IMG/VR virus record: IMGVR_UViG_3300044712_000363
Coordinates: 1-64,000 of that record
DNA: 64,000 nucleotides
Direction: 5' to 3' (one strand)
Source of the DNA: a virus
The notes below the pieces were generated by a model that was not told the DNA's origin, did not search any database, and saw nothing but the letters and a program-made list of their open reading frames with translations. The stretch's first letter is position 1, and each line of letters opens with the position of its first letter. Positions 51,951-59,594 of this stretch are shown piece by piece. A program made the position numbers and the translations under genes.

Positions 51951-52361
51951 TCACACCGCCTTTATATTAATTTCCACCCGCGGAACATCCGAATATCTCT
52001 TTACCCCCAACAATTCAACGACTTGGCTGTCATCGTTCCAAATGACACCTTTTAAAGCATCCTTGATCCCTTTTATTACATTGTCAATATCCGGCTTCGT
52101 TATTGGTTTTATCTCGCCATCTATTGCTAAATTTCTTTTTTTGTTGCTAAATGACTTCGGTATGCTTTTATAAGCAATAACCGTCAATTGTAGTGGCCCT
52201 TCCAAGGGTTTTTCCGGCCTTACCTTTGACGCTGCATACCGAACAATGGATTTATAATTGGCAGATTTCTCCGGGTCATACGCTTTTGCATGGCCGCTTA
52301 TTGTTGTAAATTTCGGCCTTCCTTGCGCGACAGGTTCGCCATATACCGTGAACGTGATCAT
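51951..52361 (-). CDS. rusA: RusA-family Holliday junction resolvase
   Basis: 136 residues: MITFTVYGEPVAQGRPKFTT opening, and the catalytic KPDIDNVIKGIKDALKGVIW with NDDSQVVEL and VEINI. The aspartates in PDIDN and NDD are the active-site residues of RusA. ATG after GGGAGGGG. Resolves four-way junctions during recombination or before packaging. Confidence 0.93.
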   Translation of the reverse strand: MITFTVYGEPVAQGRPKFTTISGHAKAYDPEKSANYKSIVRYAASKVRPEKPLEGPLQLTVIAYKSIPKSFSNKKRNLAIDGEIKPITKPDIDNVIKGIKDALKGVIWNDDSQVVELLGVKRYSDVPRVEINIKAV

Positions 52362-52375
52362 CCAACCCCTCCCTT

Positions 52376-52876
52376 TTAATCAAATATATCCGGCAATACT
52401 CGCGGATTATATACTCTCTCACTATCCACATGTTGCATTTCTTTTCGCATCTTGCCGTAAACCCCGTCTAATTCTTGCCAGATTCCTTTATGTTTGCCAA
52501 TAAACTCCCCAAGTGGCTGAAGGACGCCTAAATTGTCCTTGGCTTCCCGCCGTCTCAAACTATATTCTCGCAGTAACTTGAATACCTTGGTCCGTTTCTT
52601 TTGGTCTATTATTTGCTTTTCCGCCAAATGCCGGATGTCACCAAATGCCTGATCGCATAAATGGACTTCTTGTTCCCAATATGCAATACTGTCGCCGATC
52701 TCTCTTGCTATCCGTCTGAATTCCTCCGTAGTTTCAAAAACCAGCTTGTATGTGATTTTATTGGTTTTCTCCACCGGCTTTATATTTGGCGCACCCTTTA
52801 CTTGTTTTAATATTCTTTCTGCCACATCATCTTTTTTGGCCATTGCTTTCTCGAACATATTGGCTAATGGTGGCAT
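52376..52876 (-). CDS. hypothetical protein, 166 aa
   Basis: ATG with GGGAGGG upstream. Entirely helical, highly charged, with coiled coil (LAEKQIIDQKKRTKVFKLLR) and an arginine-rich segment SLRRREAKDN. Located in the early recombination region before RusA. No family recognised. Confidence 0.65.
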   Translation of the reverse strand: MPPLANMFEKAMAKKDDVAERILKQVKGAPNIKPVEKTNKITYKLVFETTEEFRRIAREIGDSIAYWEQEVHLCDQAFGDIRHLAEKQIIDQKKRTKVFKLLREYSLRRREAKDNLGVLQPLGEFIGKHKGIWQELDGVYGKMRKEMQHVDSERVYNPRVLPDIFD

Positions 52877-52920
52877 TTCATTACCCTCCCCCTAATCATT
52901 TACCGGTTAATAGATTGTTT

Positions 52921-53403
52921 TTATATTTCGTTCAATCTAGCAAACTCACCATGATATTTGATTGCTGCTACGTTGTAAGCCTTGGCCGCTTCTATTTCGT
53001 TTTTAAAAAACCCAATGTTGTGTTGTTTTTTATTGTGAACAATACATGCAAGCCAAGTGGTTTGGGTACACTTATACACGCCTTTATATTTCGATGATTT
53101 TTTATAGGAGGAACCGCGTTTATTTAGGTTATTTTCAGCTATTGTACATAATCTTAAATTACATCTCCTGTTGTCCAATTTATTACCGTTAATGTGATCA
53201 ACATATACGCCATCAGACGGCTTCATTATCATCCTGTGCATAAGTATAGTTTTTTGTTTTCCATCCAATTCCACTATTGTAATTACGTATCTATTTGCTT
53301 CACAAAATTTATTTGCCACTTTCCAAGTATACTTATTGAGCCATTCATAATCTTCTTCGTCGACCACGGCCACAAAACCGCCATTTAATTTTATGTTATT
53401 CAC
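52921..53403 (-). CDS. HNH homing endonuclease with AP2 domain (copy A)
   Basis: 160 residues, GTG start with CGAGGTGAT upstream. HNH core LMHRMIMKPSDGVYVDHING, then NKLDNRRCNLRLCTIAENNL; AP2 DNA-binding domain follows (YKGVYKCTQTTWLACIVHNK and IGFFKNEIEAAKAYNVAAIK). Same architecture as the protein at 57665. Selfish free-standing element in the early region. Preceded by a possible LexA box. Confidence 0.92.
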   Translation of the reverse strand: MNNIKLNGGFVAVVDEEDYEWLNKYTWKVANKFCEANRYVITIVELDGKQKTILMHRMIMKPSDGVYVDHINGNKLDNRRCNLRLCTIAENNLNKRGSSYKKSSKYKGVYKCTQTTWLACIVHNKKQHNIGFFKNEIEAAKAYNVAAIKYHGEFARLNEI

Positions 53404-53477
53404 AACATCACCTCGTTCAAACAATGTTATTTTGCCTCTCTAAGCCCTTTTCTTTGTCCTAAATCATTTCCCTTGGA

Positions 53478-53491
53478 AGAACATTTGTTCG
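53478..53491 (-). promoter_or_regulatory. possible LexA (SOS) box
   Basis: CGAACAAATGTTCT on the minus strand has the perfect core GAAC-N4-GTTC and fits CGAACRNRYGTTYC at 13 of 14 bases. It lies in the only sizeable intergenic gap of this region, upstream of the HNH/AP2 gene. Confidence 0.42.
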
Positions 53492-53513
53492 TTGACCCTG
53501 ACTTAAAATTCGC

Positions 53514-53705
53514 CTAACTGAGAATATTATAGACAACCTTCTTTCTCCCCGCAGGATGATTTTTCGGCATCCCGCGCCGTTCTCTCCATCTGGTTATGGT
53601 TTGTTGGCAACATTTGCATATAAAAGCTATTTTATGATCTGACAGGCCGTTATAATATAACTCTTCCCGCTTCTGTTCTTCTTGTTTGTTTAAAACTCTG
53701 CCCAT
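53514..53705 (-). CDS. small HTH DNA-binding protein
   Basis: 63 residues from the ATG with CGGAGGG upstream. ELYYNGLSDHKIAFICKCCQ with QTITRWRERRGMPKN is a helix-turn-helix that also has two adjacent cysteines, similar to the N-terminal part of phage HTH regulators found near homing endonucleases. Basic C-terminus. Confidence 0.72.
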   Translation of the reverse strand: MGRVLNKQEEQKREELYYNGLSDHKIAFICKCCQQTITRWRERRGMPKNHPAGRKKVVYNILS

Positions 53706-53706
53706 A

Positions 53707-54192
53707 TCAATAACCCTCCGGCCACTCGTTTTTGTAGGTTGGGCCGGGGGAGGCGGAGAGGGCTTTTTCGATATCTCGATATACAGTCCAAAAAGGATGC
53801 TTGCCCTCGGCAATTCTTTGGTATCTATTTGCTTCTCCCAAATCAATTAAAGCCTTCTCCAACGCCGCCCTATACACTGCCTCCCGCGCCTCTGCCTCTG
53901 CCGCCTCAATTAGTGCGGACACCGGGCCGGGTGGGGTGGAATATAATAATTCGCGAATTTCGTTATATTTTTCAACAGTGCGATAATTGTGAAACATATG
54001 AAGATACTCCAACGCCGCCCTATATTGCGCCTCTCTTGCCTCCGCCTCTGCCGCCCTTGCTTCTGCTGCTTGGAGTTGTTGCTGGAGGGCTATTTCTCCA
54101 CGTGCTTTCTTACAATGCCGACATAGTTCTTTATCAAATGCCGATGTGGCCGAAATCCTATACCACACAAACTCATGCTTGCACTCACTCAA
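53707..54192 (-). CDS. coiled-coil protein with zinc knuckle and internal duplication
   Basis: 161 residues. N-terminal CKHEF ... CRHCKKARG zinc-like motif, then alanine/glutamate-rich heptads. The unit AEAEAREAxYRAALE occurs twice (about residues 47-61 and 98-112) with DNA identity across it, so part of the gene is duplicated. Unknown function. Confidence 0.65.
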   Translation of the reverse strand: MSECKHEFVWYRISATSAFDKELCRHCKKARGEIALQQQLQAAEARAAEAEAREAQYRAALEYLHMFHNYRTVEKYNEIRELLYSTPPGPVSALIEAAEAEAREAVYRAALEKALIDLGEANRYQRIAEGKHPFWTVYRDIEKALSASPGPTYKNEWPEGY

Positions 54193-54388
54193 ACCTTCCC
54201 GCCTCCCTTTGAAATTGCTCTATCTTCCACATAGTTTGGGCACATATATTTGGGAACACTCTCCCAAAACCCCGCATTATTGCCCCTGCATCCCTCAACA
54301 ACCCCTCCGCCTCCGTTAGCCGGGATTGGAGGGCGGTGTTTTGTTTCTCTAGTTCTTTGTTTTTCCGCATGAGCATTAGTGGAATCAT
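54185..54388 (-). CDS. small coiled-coil protein, 67 aa
   Basis: Heptad-rich (KNKELEKQNTALQSRLTEAE) with a C-terminal half containing IMRGFGRVFPNICAQTMWKI. The ATG abuts GAGGGA; a later ATG may be used. It overlaps the next gene by eight bases. Unknown family. Confidence 0.58.
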   Translation of the reverse strand: MIPLMLMRKNKELEKQNTALQSRLTEAEGLLRDAGAIMRGFGRVFPNICAQTMWKIEQFQREAGRFE

Positions 54389-54392
54389 TCCC

Positions 54393-54581
54393 TCATCCTC
54401 CCTCTTTAGGTGACTCTATTCGCATCCAATGGGTAATATCATCATTTTCGCGCCGCCCATTTATCCAAAAACCATTCCCAATAGTATTAAAATAAGCCGT
54501 ATCTAAGCCGTAACAATCATGGTAAACCACTACCGTCCCGGATTTCTCCGGCAACCTCTCGTTAACCTTAATCCAGTCCAT
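54393..54581 (-). CDS. DUF551-type protein, 62 aa
   Basis: ATG after AAGGAGGGGGG. MDWIKVNERLPEKSGTVVVY with a C-terminal ITHWMRIESPKEG is the DUF551 pattern (W--V-ERLPE--G-VLV---- ... THWMPLP-PP). Common small phage protein of unknown role. Confidence 0.8.
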   Translation of the reverse strand: MDWIKVNERLPEKSGTVVVYHDCYGLDTAYFNTIGNGFWINGRRENDDITHWMRIESPKEGG

Positions 54582-54597
54582 AATCCCCCCTCCTTGG

Positions 54598-54753
54598 CTA
54601 TGCACTCTTATACCCGCAGAATATATACCGAATCGCCGGTGCGTTCATCAGCACCTGGGCCCTGTAATTCCGGCAATGGGCGCAGCCTGAACATTTTACG
54701 ACTGAAAGAGTGGTGTTGGTTTTGGGGCAGGTGTCCTTGCCTTTGATTTTCAA
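54598..54753 (-). CDS. small zinc-binding protein, 51 aa
   Basis: TTG start eight bases after GGGAGG, overlapping the helicase-loader stop. Cysteines C9, C21-x2-C24-x2-C27 and C46 form a probable zinc site (KCSGCAHCRNYR). No family recognised. Confidence 0.55.
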   Translation of the reverse strand: MKIKGKDTCPKTNTTLSVVKCSGCAHCRNYRAQVLMNAPAIRYIFCGYKSA

Positions 54754-55325
54754 GTTGTTTGCCTCCCTGTTGATGTTAGGCTTCCCGGCAAATTCATATT
54801 GCCAGGAATAAATACTATTCCATTGGCTTCAAGCCGGCGCAATACTTCTCCGTCAATGGACTTTTCTTTCCTGCGCTTACAAGCTGCATCGTAAAGTTTC
54901 AGGAATTGCCCTCTAGCAACACCGATATCATCCGTCTTGGTTTCGCATAGGTTAACCCACCCCATAGACCGGGCCGCCTGTTCTATTTCCGGCGTACTAA
55001 ATAACGGCTTTTTAGTGGTGAAAGCGGTTTCCTGCATCTGTTTTAAAACTTCGTCCCATGCCTCGTCTGGAGATTTTATTTTCGTGTCGGTCACAGTCTG
55101 GATCATGTTTGTGGCTTCTGCGCGAATCCGGGCGATAGACGGGAAATAGTCGCAGGTGTTGATGCACTTTAGGACTGCGGCATTTAATGCGCCAAAGTCG
55201 ATGTCAGACAAGGCTCTGGCGTATAAATCAAGCGTGTCCTTGGTTATTTTCAGATTCGGGTATGCTAATACAAGGGGTTTCAGCACCTTGAAGATTCGGG
55301 CTAATTGCTCATTATCCACATTCAT
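54750..55325 (-). CDS. helicase loader-like protein (SPP1 G39P-type)
   Basis: 191 residues, ATG after AAGGGGG. N-terminal helical domain with LVLAYPNLKITKDTLDLYAR, ALSDIDFGALNAAVLKCINT and CDYFPSIARIRAEAT, the pattern of the G39P loader/inhibitor family. It is followed by a variable C-terminus. Follows the initiator gene; should recruit the host or phage replicative helicase. Confidence 0.76.
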   Translation of the reverse strand: MNVDNEQLARIFKVLKPLVLAYPNLKITKDTLDLYARALSDIDFGALNAAVLKCINTCDYFPSIARIRAEATNMIQTVTDTKIKSPDEAWDEVLKQMQETAFTTKKPLFSTPEIEQAARSMGWVNLCETKTDDIGVARGQFLKLYDAACKRRKEKSIDGEVLRRLEANGIVFIPGNMNLPGSLTSTGRQTT

Positions 55326-56037
55326 ACCCCCTTATCAATTCATCGATGGCAGATGCGGGATCGTTTTTCTTGGGTATGTTCTTTGGCAGTACCGCATCAA
55401 TAACCCATGACAAGATAGCTCTGTAGTCAGACTTATACGTCCGGCCAGATGCTCCTTTATGATTGTCCAGCTTTTGAATAAAGCGGTCTGTCATTTCTTC
55501 GCCATATTGTTCGACTAATTTGCCATGTTCAATCTGAGTCATTTTTACAAACTCGGCGTATTGAATTCTATTATCGGGTTTTTTTCGGGTACAAGTACGC
55601 GAGTCGCGTTTTCCGTTTTCAATGATGAGGGATTCAGTAATAGGGTTAAGGGATTCAGCCGGATTCGGACTGTCTTTGGACTGTCTTTGTATGATATTTG
55701 CACCCGAGTCCTCACTACACTCTGGAATTTTACTTTCTGGTTCGTTTTTATGGGGGTTTTGATGGTCTAAAAATGTAGGAATTTCAAGGTATTGGGCATT
55801 GTCAACTTCATAAAGGATAATAAACCCATGCTCAGTTAATTGGTAAATAAGTGCATCAATCTCGCAGTCATCATAAGGCAAAATCTCAGCCTTAATTCGC
55901 TTTGGTCTGTATTCCATACGTCCTTCTTTATCCGCAATAGTCCAAAGACCAGCAAAAAGAATCCGTGCTAATGGGTCGCATTCTGCTAATTCTTCGTTTT
56001 TAAAGAACCCTGGTTTAATGTTCCTTGCCCTTGCCAT
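55312..56037 (-). CDS. replication initiator / DnaD-like phage protein
   Basis: 241 residues. Start MARARNIKPGFFKNEELAEC and DPLARILFAGLWTIADKEGR are the well-known opening of phage replisome organiser proteins (winged-helix). A linker rich in polar residues comes next, and the C-terminal domain contains DRFIQKLDNHKGASGRTYKS. It overlaps the loader gene by 14 bases. Should bind the phage origin, which may lie within this gene. Confidence 0.83.
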   Translation of the reverse strand: MARARNIKPGFFKNEELAECDPLARILFAGLWTIADKEGRMEYRPKRIKAEILPYDDCEIDALIYQLTEHGFIILYEVDNAQYLEIPTFLDHQNPHKNEPESKIPECSEDSGANIIQRQSKDSPNPAESLNPITESLIIENGKRDSRTCTRKKPDNRIQYAEFVKMTQIEHGKLVEQYGEEMTDRFIQKLDNHKGASGRTYKSDYRAILSWVIDAVLPKNIPKKNDPASAIDELIRGYECG

Positions 56038-56064
56038 TCTCCGATCCCCCTCAAACTAAACAAA

Positions 56065-56175
56065 TCACTTCAAACATTCCGCAATCCCGGACATGACATA
56101 TTCCACACACGGTATTGCCACACTATTTCCCAGTGCCTTATATCGTGCCGTGTCGCTCCCGCCGGCGGTGTATTT
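56065..56175 (-). pseudogene. remnant of a DNA cytosine-5 methyltransferase C-terminus
   Basis: A frame of 36 codons, in a different frame from the HTH gene that overlaps it, reads YTAGGSDTARYKALGNSVAI then PCVEYVMSGIAECLK. GNSVAxP is methyltransferase motif X and the flanking residues are the standard C-terminus of phage Dcm-type enzymes. There is no start, and motifs I, IV, VI and VIII are absent upstream, so this is the scar of a deletion. Confidence 0.8.
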
Positions 56176-56477
56176 GCCCGGATATCCCTCCGGATTCGTT
56201 TAGCCACGACGGTCTGGCTAAGATGATATAGTTCACCGATCTTGTGGGTACTGAGTCCGTATTCATGGAGTTTCAGCAGTGTTTCGTCGGTCAAGTCGGC
56301 CTTAGTCATCCTTTTGCAATCTTTCATAATTTGCGGCATACCCCAGCCTTCCGCAATGGCCTCCGTAGGTGTAGGGAAATGTCCTTGCATCACTTTTACC
56401 TCCCCTGCGGCTTTCGTCCCGTTTTCTCGTTCCCACATTTCTATATTCAGTTTTGGGGTTCGGTCTCTGCCGAACAT
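56070..56477 (-). CDS. HTH protein with an out-of-frame tail from a methyltransferase scar
   Basis: 135 residues, ATG after CGGGGTGA. Central HTH: TDETLLKLHEYGLSTHKIGE, LYHLSQTVVAKRIRRDIR. From about residue 101 on, the C-terminus is encoded by the methyltransferase remnant in another frame, so it is probably not an ancestral part of the protein. N-terminal half (PTPTEAIAEGWGMPQIMKDC) is unassigned. Confidence 0.65.
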   Translation of the reverse strand: MFGRDRTPKLNIEMWERENGTKAAGEVKVMQGHFPTPTEAIAEGWGMPQIMKDCKRMTKADLTDETLLKLHEYGLSTHKIGELYHLSQTVVAKRIRRDIRANTPPAGATRHDIRHWEIVWQYRVWNMSCPGLRNV

Positions 56478-56481
56478 TTGA

Positions 56482-57357
56482 TCACCCCGTTTTCATATGC
56501 GACCTTATTGCTGCGGGTCTACTCCATGTACGCGCAAAATCTTCCCATTCTTCAGAATATGTTTTCCTTATATGTTGCGGAGGTTGATATAGTTGCGCGA
56601 ATGGCATAGCACCAAGTTCATAAATTTGCATTAATCTTGCTTCGTTTTCTTTCATATCATCGCCGATCAGTACATAGCACCTTATTTTATTTCTTGCCGG
56701 TTCTCCTTTTTTGCCACTTTTACAGTCTTTTGTTAACAAATCAATCCCACCGGCATGAAGCATTTTAATGGCCTTTTCAAGCGGTTTTAAAGCAAATTTA
56801 GTATCACAGGCTAGGAATATTTCATGTAAATCTAGATTACGCATTTCGTTTACATCCCACTCAGTAAGTTGTGCTGATTCAATTCCACCGCTAAAAGTTA
56901 CATCTTTTTGAGTTTTTAGCATGTCATATGCTCTGCGCCTTTGATATTTAGAGCATTGAGCAAATGCGTTGTCTTGGATGGTATTGCCGGGGCATATAAC
57001 ATCTAATTCACGCAATCTACCTTCCCTGCGCCACACTAAACAGTGAGGACATTGATTATTACAGCCTTTGCTTACAAAGGTAACTCCCCATTTTAAATAT
57101 CTACCAGGGACGAAAATCCCATCATTAGGATCATCAAATGCGGGGCCTCCTAATTTCACGGGCTTACTTGTATGATCTTGCCAACTTGCTTGCAAATACT
57201 TTGCTTTTTCAATGTCCCATGTAAATATAGTAACTATATGGATTTCGTCATGTTCGGGTATCGGGAACATCCCAGGCACATCAAAAAAACAATATTCATC
57301 ATCAGGAGTTAACTTTGTCTTAGTAGGAAATACCCGAATAATCCGCAATTCCCTCAC
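56482..57357 (-). CDS. radical SAM-like enzyme (early region)
   Basis: 291 residues. A CxxxCxxC cluster (C99, C103, C106 in SKGCNNQCPHCLVWR) and a barrel-type layout with LHEIFLACDTKFALKPLEKA and KIRCYVLIGDDMKENEARLM. The N-terminal 90 residues (FDVPGMFPIPEHDEIHIVTI) look like a B12-binding-type or substrate domain. GTG start at 57357 is not well supported; a TTG nine bases later is possible. Substrate unknown; an early-region place next to the methylase scar and AbrB may hint at nucleic acid or nucleotide chemistry. Confidence 0.82.
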   Translation of the reverse strand: MRELRIIRVFPTKTKLTPDDEYCFFDVPGMFPIPEHDEIHIVTIFTWDIEKAKYLQASWQDHTSKPVKLGGPAFDDPNDGIFVPGRYLKWGVTFVSKGCNNQCPHCLVWRREGRLRELDVICPGNTIQDNAFAQCSKYQRRRAYDMLKTQKDVTFSGGIESAQLTEWDVNEMRNLDLHEIFLACDTKFALKPLEKAIKMLHAGGIDLLTKDCKSGKKGEPARNKIRCYVLIGDDMKENEARLMQIYELGAMPFAQLYQPPQHIRKTYSEEWEDFARTWSRPAAIRSHMKTG

Positions 57358-57413
57358 CCCCGCATAAAACGAATGGATTTAGGGCAGACTGGTATCGTCC
57401 GCCCCCTGTGCAT

Positions 57414-57662
57414 TTACCCGGCCTTTACTGACTCCGCGCATCCGGCGCATAAGCCGATATGTCCTACATGGTGAGTAATCCTGTTCTGCCCACATGCGGC
57501 GCATAACGGTCCCGCGTATTTGCGTACCCGGATTTCATTACCGATGACGAAGATTTCCACGTCGTCGCCATTGTTGATGTCTAAAGCCCTTCGGTACTCC
57601 TTGGGAATAACCGCCCTGCCTAAATCGTCGATCTTGCGAACTATGCCTGTAGATTCAATCAT
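57414..57662 (-). CDS. AbrB/SpoVT-family regulator with zinc tail
   Basis: 82 residues. N-terminal swapped-hairpin domain MIESTGIVRKIDDLGRAVIP, KEYRRALDINNGDDVEIFV; C-terminal C-x2-C ... C-x2-C (LCAACGQNRITHHVGHIGLC AGC) probable zinc site. ATG after AAGGAGG. Typical transition-state regulator fold carried by Firmicutes phages. Confidence 0.92.
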   Translation of the reverse strand: MIESTGIVRKIDDLGRAVIPKEYRRALDINNGDDVEIFVIGNEIRVRKYAGPLCAACGQNRITHHVGHIGLCAGCAESVKAG

Positions 57663-57664
57663 TT

Positions 57665-58186
57665 TTATGCCTCCTTATTTTCTTGACTACATGTCATAAA
57701 TTTTTTTCGAGCCTCGATTGCTGCTAGTTTTGCAGAGATTATGTCATTGAATACGCCAATATGATATTGCCTTCCATTAACCTGAACCCTTACTCGCCAT
57801 TTATTTAACTTTTTCATCCAATCCACGCCTCGTATACCGGTTCGCGAATCTTTGCGTACACTTTTTGGGTTTTGCATATTTTCTGAATGAGTTATACTTC
57901 TGAGTTTGCTCTTTCTATTATCGAGAGTGTCATGATAGATGTGATCGACATCGATTCCATCACGGGCCCCGAGTATAATCCTATGAAGAAGAATGGTTTT
58001 GCCTTCGTGATTAGCTTTTACGTAATATGAATTTGTTTCTTTATTCCAAGAAGCACTCCATGAACAGTTATATTTTTTCAACATTGGCAAATCGGCAGTA
58101 TCAATCAGTGTTTCAATTATTTGACCATTCCTACGCTTTAAAAATATCGCTGTAGTATCGCCCCTGATTTCATGCCGATTTTTCAT
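57665..58186 (-). CDS. HNH homing endonuclease with AP2 domain (copy B)
   Basis: 173 residues, ATG after GGAGG. HNH: LLHRIILGARDGIDVDHIYH with DTLDNRKSKLRSITHSENMQ; AP2: GIRGVDWMKKLNKWRVRVQV and IGVFNDIISAKLAAIEARKK. Same architecture as copy A at 52921 with diverged sequence. Lies between AbrB and an HTH gene. A selfish element. Confidence 0.92.
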   Translation of the reverse strand: MKNRHEIRGDTTAIFLKRRNGQIIETLIDTADLPMLKKYNCSWSASWNKETNSYYVKANHEGKTILLHRIILGARDGIDVDHIYHDTLDNRKSKLRSITHSENMQNPKSVRKDSRTGIRGVDWMKKLNKWRVRVQVNGRQYHIGVFNDIISAKLAAIEARKKFMTCSQENKEA

Positions 58187-58207
58187 AAATTTTATCCTCC
58201 CTCTCTC

Positions 58208-58606
58208 TCAAATCACGTCCTTATAATTCCTGCCCGTACATATCCCACTTATCACCGTTGGACTGGTCCCGTAATCCGCGGCAATCTTCCTCTGAGGTTC
58301 CCCGTTCTTGGCCCGCTTCCGAATTTCAATAACCTGTGCATTTGAGAACTGTCGCTTATTCGACTTCTTCTTTGGCCCCCACTTAGCCGCAATAGACGGT
58401 TCAGTCTCAATGATCCGCACAACGGTTTCCGGTTCACGTTTACGCATCGGGCATGATCTTGGCGCTACCGCCCGGGGAATACCGTCCTGCGTGTTGTATG
58501 CTGCCAGGACCGGGATTATGATATCACCGCATTTGATGACGGAGTCAAATTTACTGTAGATTATCTGCCCTTGTGGGCAGATTTCGTCGCCGTGTAGACA
58601 GTACAT
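58208..58606 (-). CDS. zinc and HTH-domain protein
   Basis: 132 residues from the ATG (MYCLHGDEICPQGQIIY) after GGAGGTTG. N-terminal CLHG-x3-CP motif and a C-terminal HTH of the resolvase/HNH-associated type (SNAQVIEIRKRAKNGEPQRK, ADYGTSPTVISGICTGRNY). Basic linker KKKSNKR. Possibly a DNA-binding regulator or the remains of an endonuclease. Confidence 0.68.
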   Translation of the reverse strand: MYCLHGDEICPQGQIIYSKFDSVIKCGDIIIPVLAAYNTQDGIPRAVAPRSCPMRKREPETVVRIIETEPSIAAKWGPKKKSNKRQFSNAQVIEIRKRAKNGEPQRKIAADYGTSPTVISGICTGRNYKDVI

Positions 58607-58610
58607 AGGA

Positions 58611-58880
58611 TCAACCTCCAAATACATGAAACATCAGATCTCCGCCGTAAAGTTTTACTGTACCTAAAAATTGCCAATGTCTAGCCATGTCAGGAAGTTC
58701 ATGTCCGGTACCATAAATGCCATAGGGGACTGTGGTTATACAAAGATTCTCCAAATCAATCAAGGCATACATGACAATGCTTTCCCTCTGGTTCTCGACG
58801 GATAGCGATTTAACAAAACCACGAATCTTTAATTCCCCGTTTTCTGTTGGCGCAAGGGTAAATTTATGAATTGTTAACAT
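58611..58880 (-). CDS. DUF7352-like hypothetical protein, 89 aa
   Basis: ATG after GGGGGAGG. Beta-rich; MLTIHKFTLAPTENGELKIR opening and a conserved-looking ending GTVKLYGGDLMFHVF. It contains TVPYGIYGTGHEL, whose DNA partly repeats in another frame near 59264. Small phage protein family of unknown function; assignment tentative. Confidence 0.62.
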   Translation of the reverse strand: MLTIHKFTLAPTENGELKIRGFVKSLSVENQRESIVMYALIDLENLCITTVPYGIYGTGHELPDMARHWQFLGTVKLYGGDLMFHVFGG

Positions 58881-58883
58881 GTA

Positions 58884-59228
58884 CTAACCTCCCCCTATAG
58901 CGTGCTTCCAAGGCTGGTTATATTGCCGTTGTGAAAAATCAGGCAGGACTATTGGTTTATCCAGTTCAATGATTGCAGATCGTTCGCATTGCCTTGCACA
59001 CCATTTATTATGCTTTTTTGTTTTCGGTTTTCCGTGACCACCCTCAAAACAGCCATTACATTCAGGAGCAATATCAACTTCGCCGTCAGCTAGAAACGCA
59101 TAATCATCGGCGTCGTTTTCATCAAATTTAATGCTTGGCCGTTCGCAAATACCAAAAGCTTTGTCGCATTTACCGTCACAAACTAATAGGGTGGGTTGTT
59201 TGTTAGAGGTGATGTTGGTAACTAGCAT
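58884..59228 (-). CDS. cysteine-rich hypothetical protein, 114 aa
   Basis: ATG after AGGAGGAAG; the longer in-frame region upstream is a shadow. Cysteine clusters CDGKCDKAFGIC, CNGC and CARQC indicate one or two zinc sites. Early-region gene; no family recognised. Confidence 0.65.
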   Translation of the reverse strand: MLVTNITSNKQPTLLVCDGKCDKAFGICERPSIKFDENDADDYAFLADGEVDIAPECNGCFEGGHGKPKTKKHNKWCARQCERSAIIELDKPIVLPDFSQRQYNQPWKHAIGGG

Positions 59229-59241
59229 AAACTTCCTCCTG

Positions 59242-59544
59242 TTAAGCGAATTGTTCCCCGTTCCATAAATCCCATAATGGACTGTAATTATGCCGTGCGC
59301 GTTCGGGCGGGCTTTCGTGTGAGGATTCTTTATATTCCGTCCAATTGTCATCCAGCCAATAGTGGTTTAGGATTCCTTTGTAAGGGTCGCTTTTTAGTGT
59401 AGTTTTACTTATATAAAAAATATGATCATCGGTAACGGCGGTAATTTCTATAACACTTGTGGTATAACTACCATCTTCACCGTAATTTGTTTTTGCCGGT
59501 CTAGTCCTCAAAACTTTCTTGCCGATCAAATCCGAAGCTTTCAT
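59242..59544 (-). CDS. hypothetical protein, 100 aa
   Basis: ATG after GAGGAGGG (MKASDLIGKKVLRTRPAKTN). SH3-like beta pattern (SVIEITAVTDDHIFYISKTT; HYWLDDNWTEYK). Resembles small phage proteins with a KxSDLIGKKV opening; function unknown. Confidence 0.65.
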   Translation of the reverse strand: MKASDLIGKKVLRTRPAKTNYGEDGSYTTSVIEITAVTDDHIFYISKTTLKSDPYKGILNHYWLDDNWTEYKESSHESPPERARHNYSPLWDLWNGEQFA

Positions 59545-59594
59545 AATCTCCCTCCTCAAAATTAGGGGCCGAGGTTAGCGGCCCCGTGAATTGG

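Noticed and set aside
53707-53846. Extended N-terminus for the 63-aa HTH gene (ORF from 53846)
   Set aside because: The upstream part is the antisense-like other-frame reading of the coiled-coil gene; a strong ribosome binding site marks the ATG at 53705.
58884-59351. Longer start for the cysteine-rich gene
   Set aside because: The upstream 41 codons overlap the next gene in another frame and lack a ribosome binding site; AGGAGG marks the ATG at 59228.
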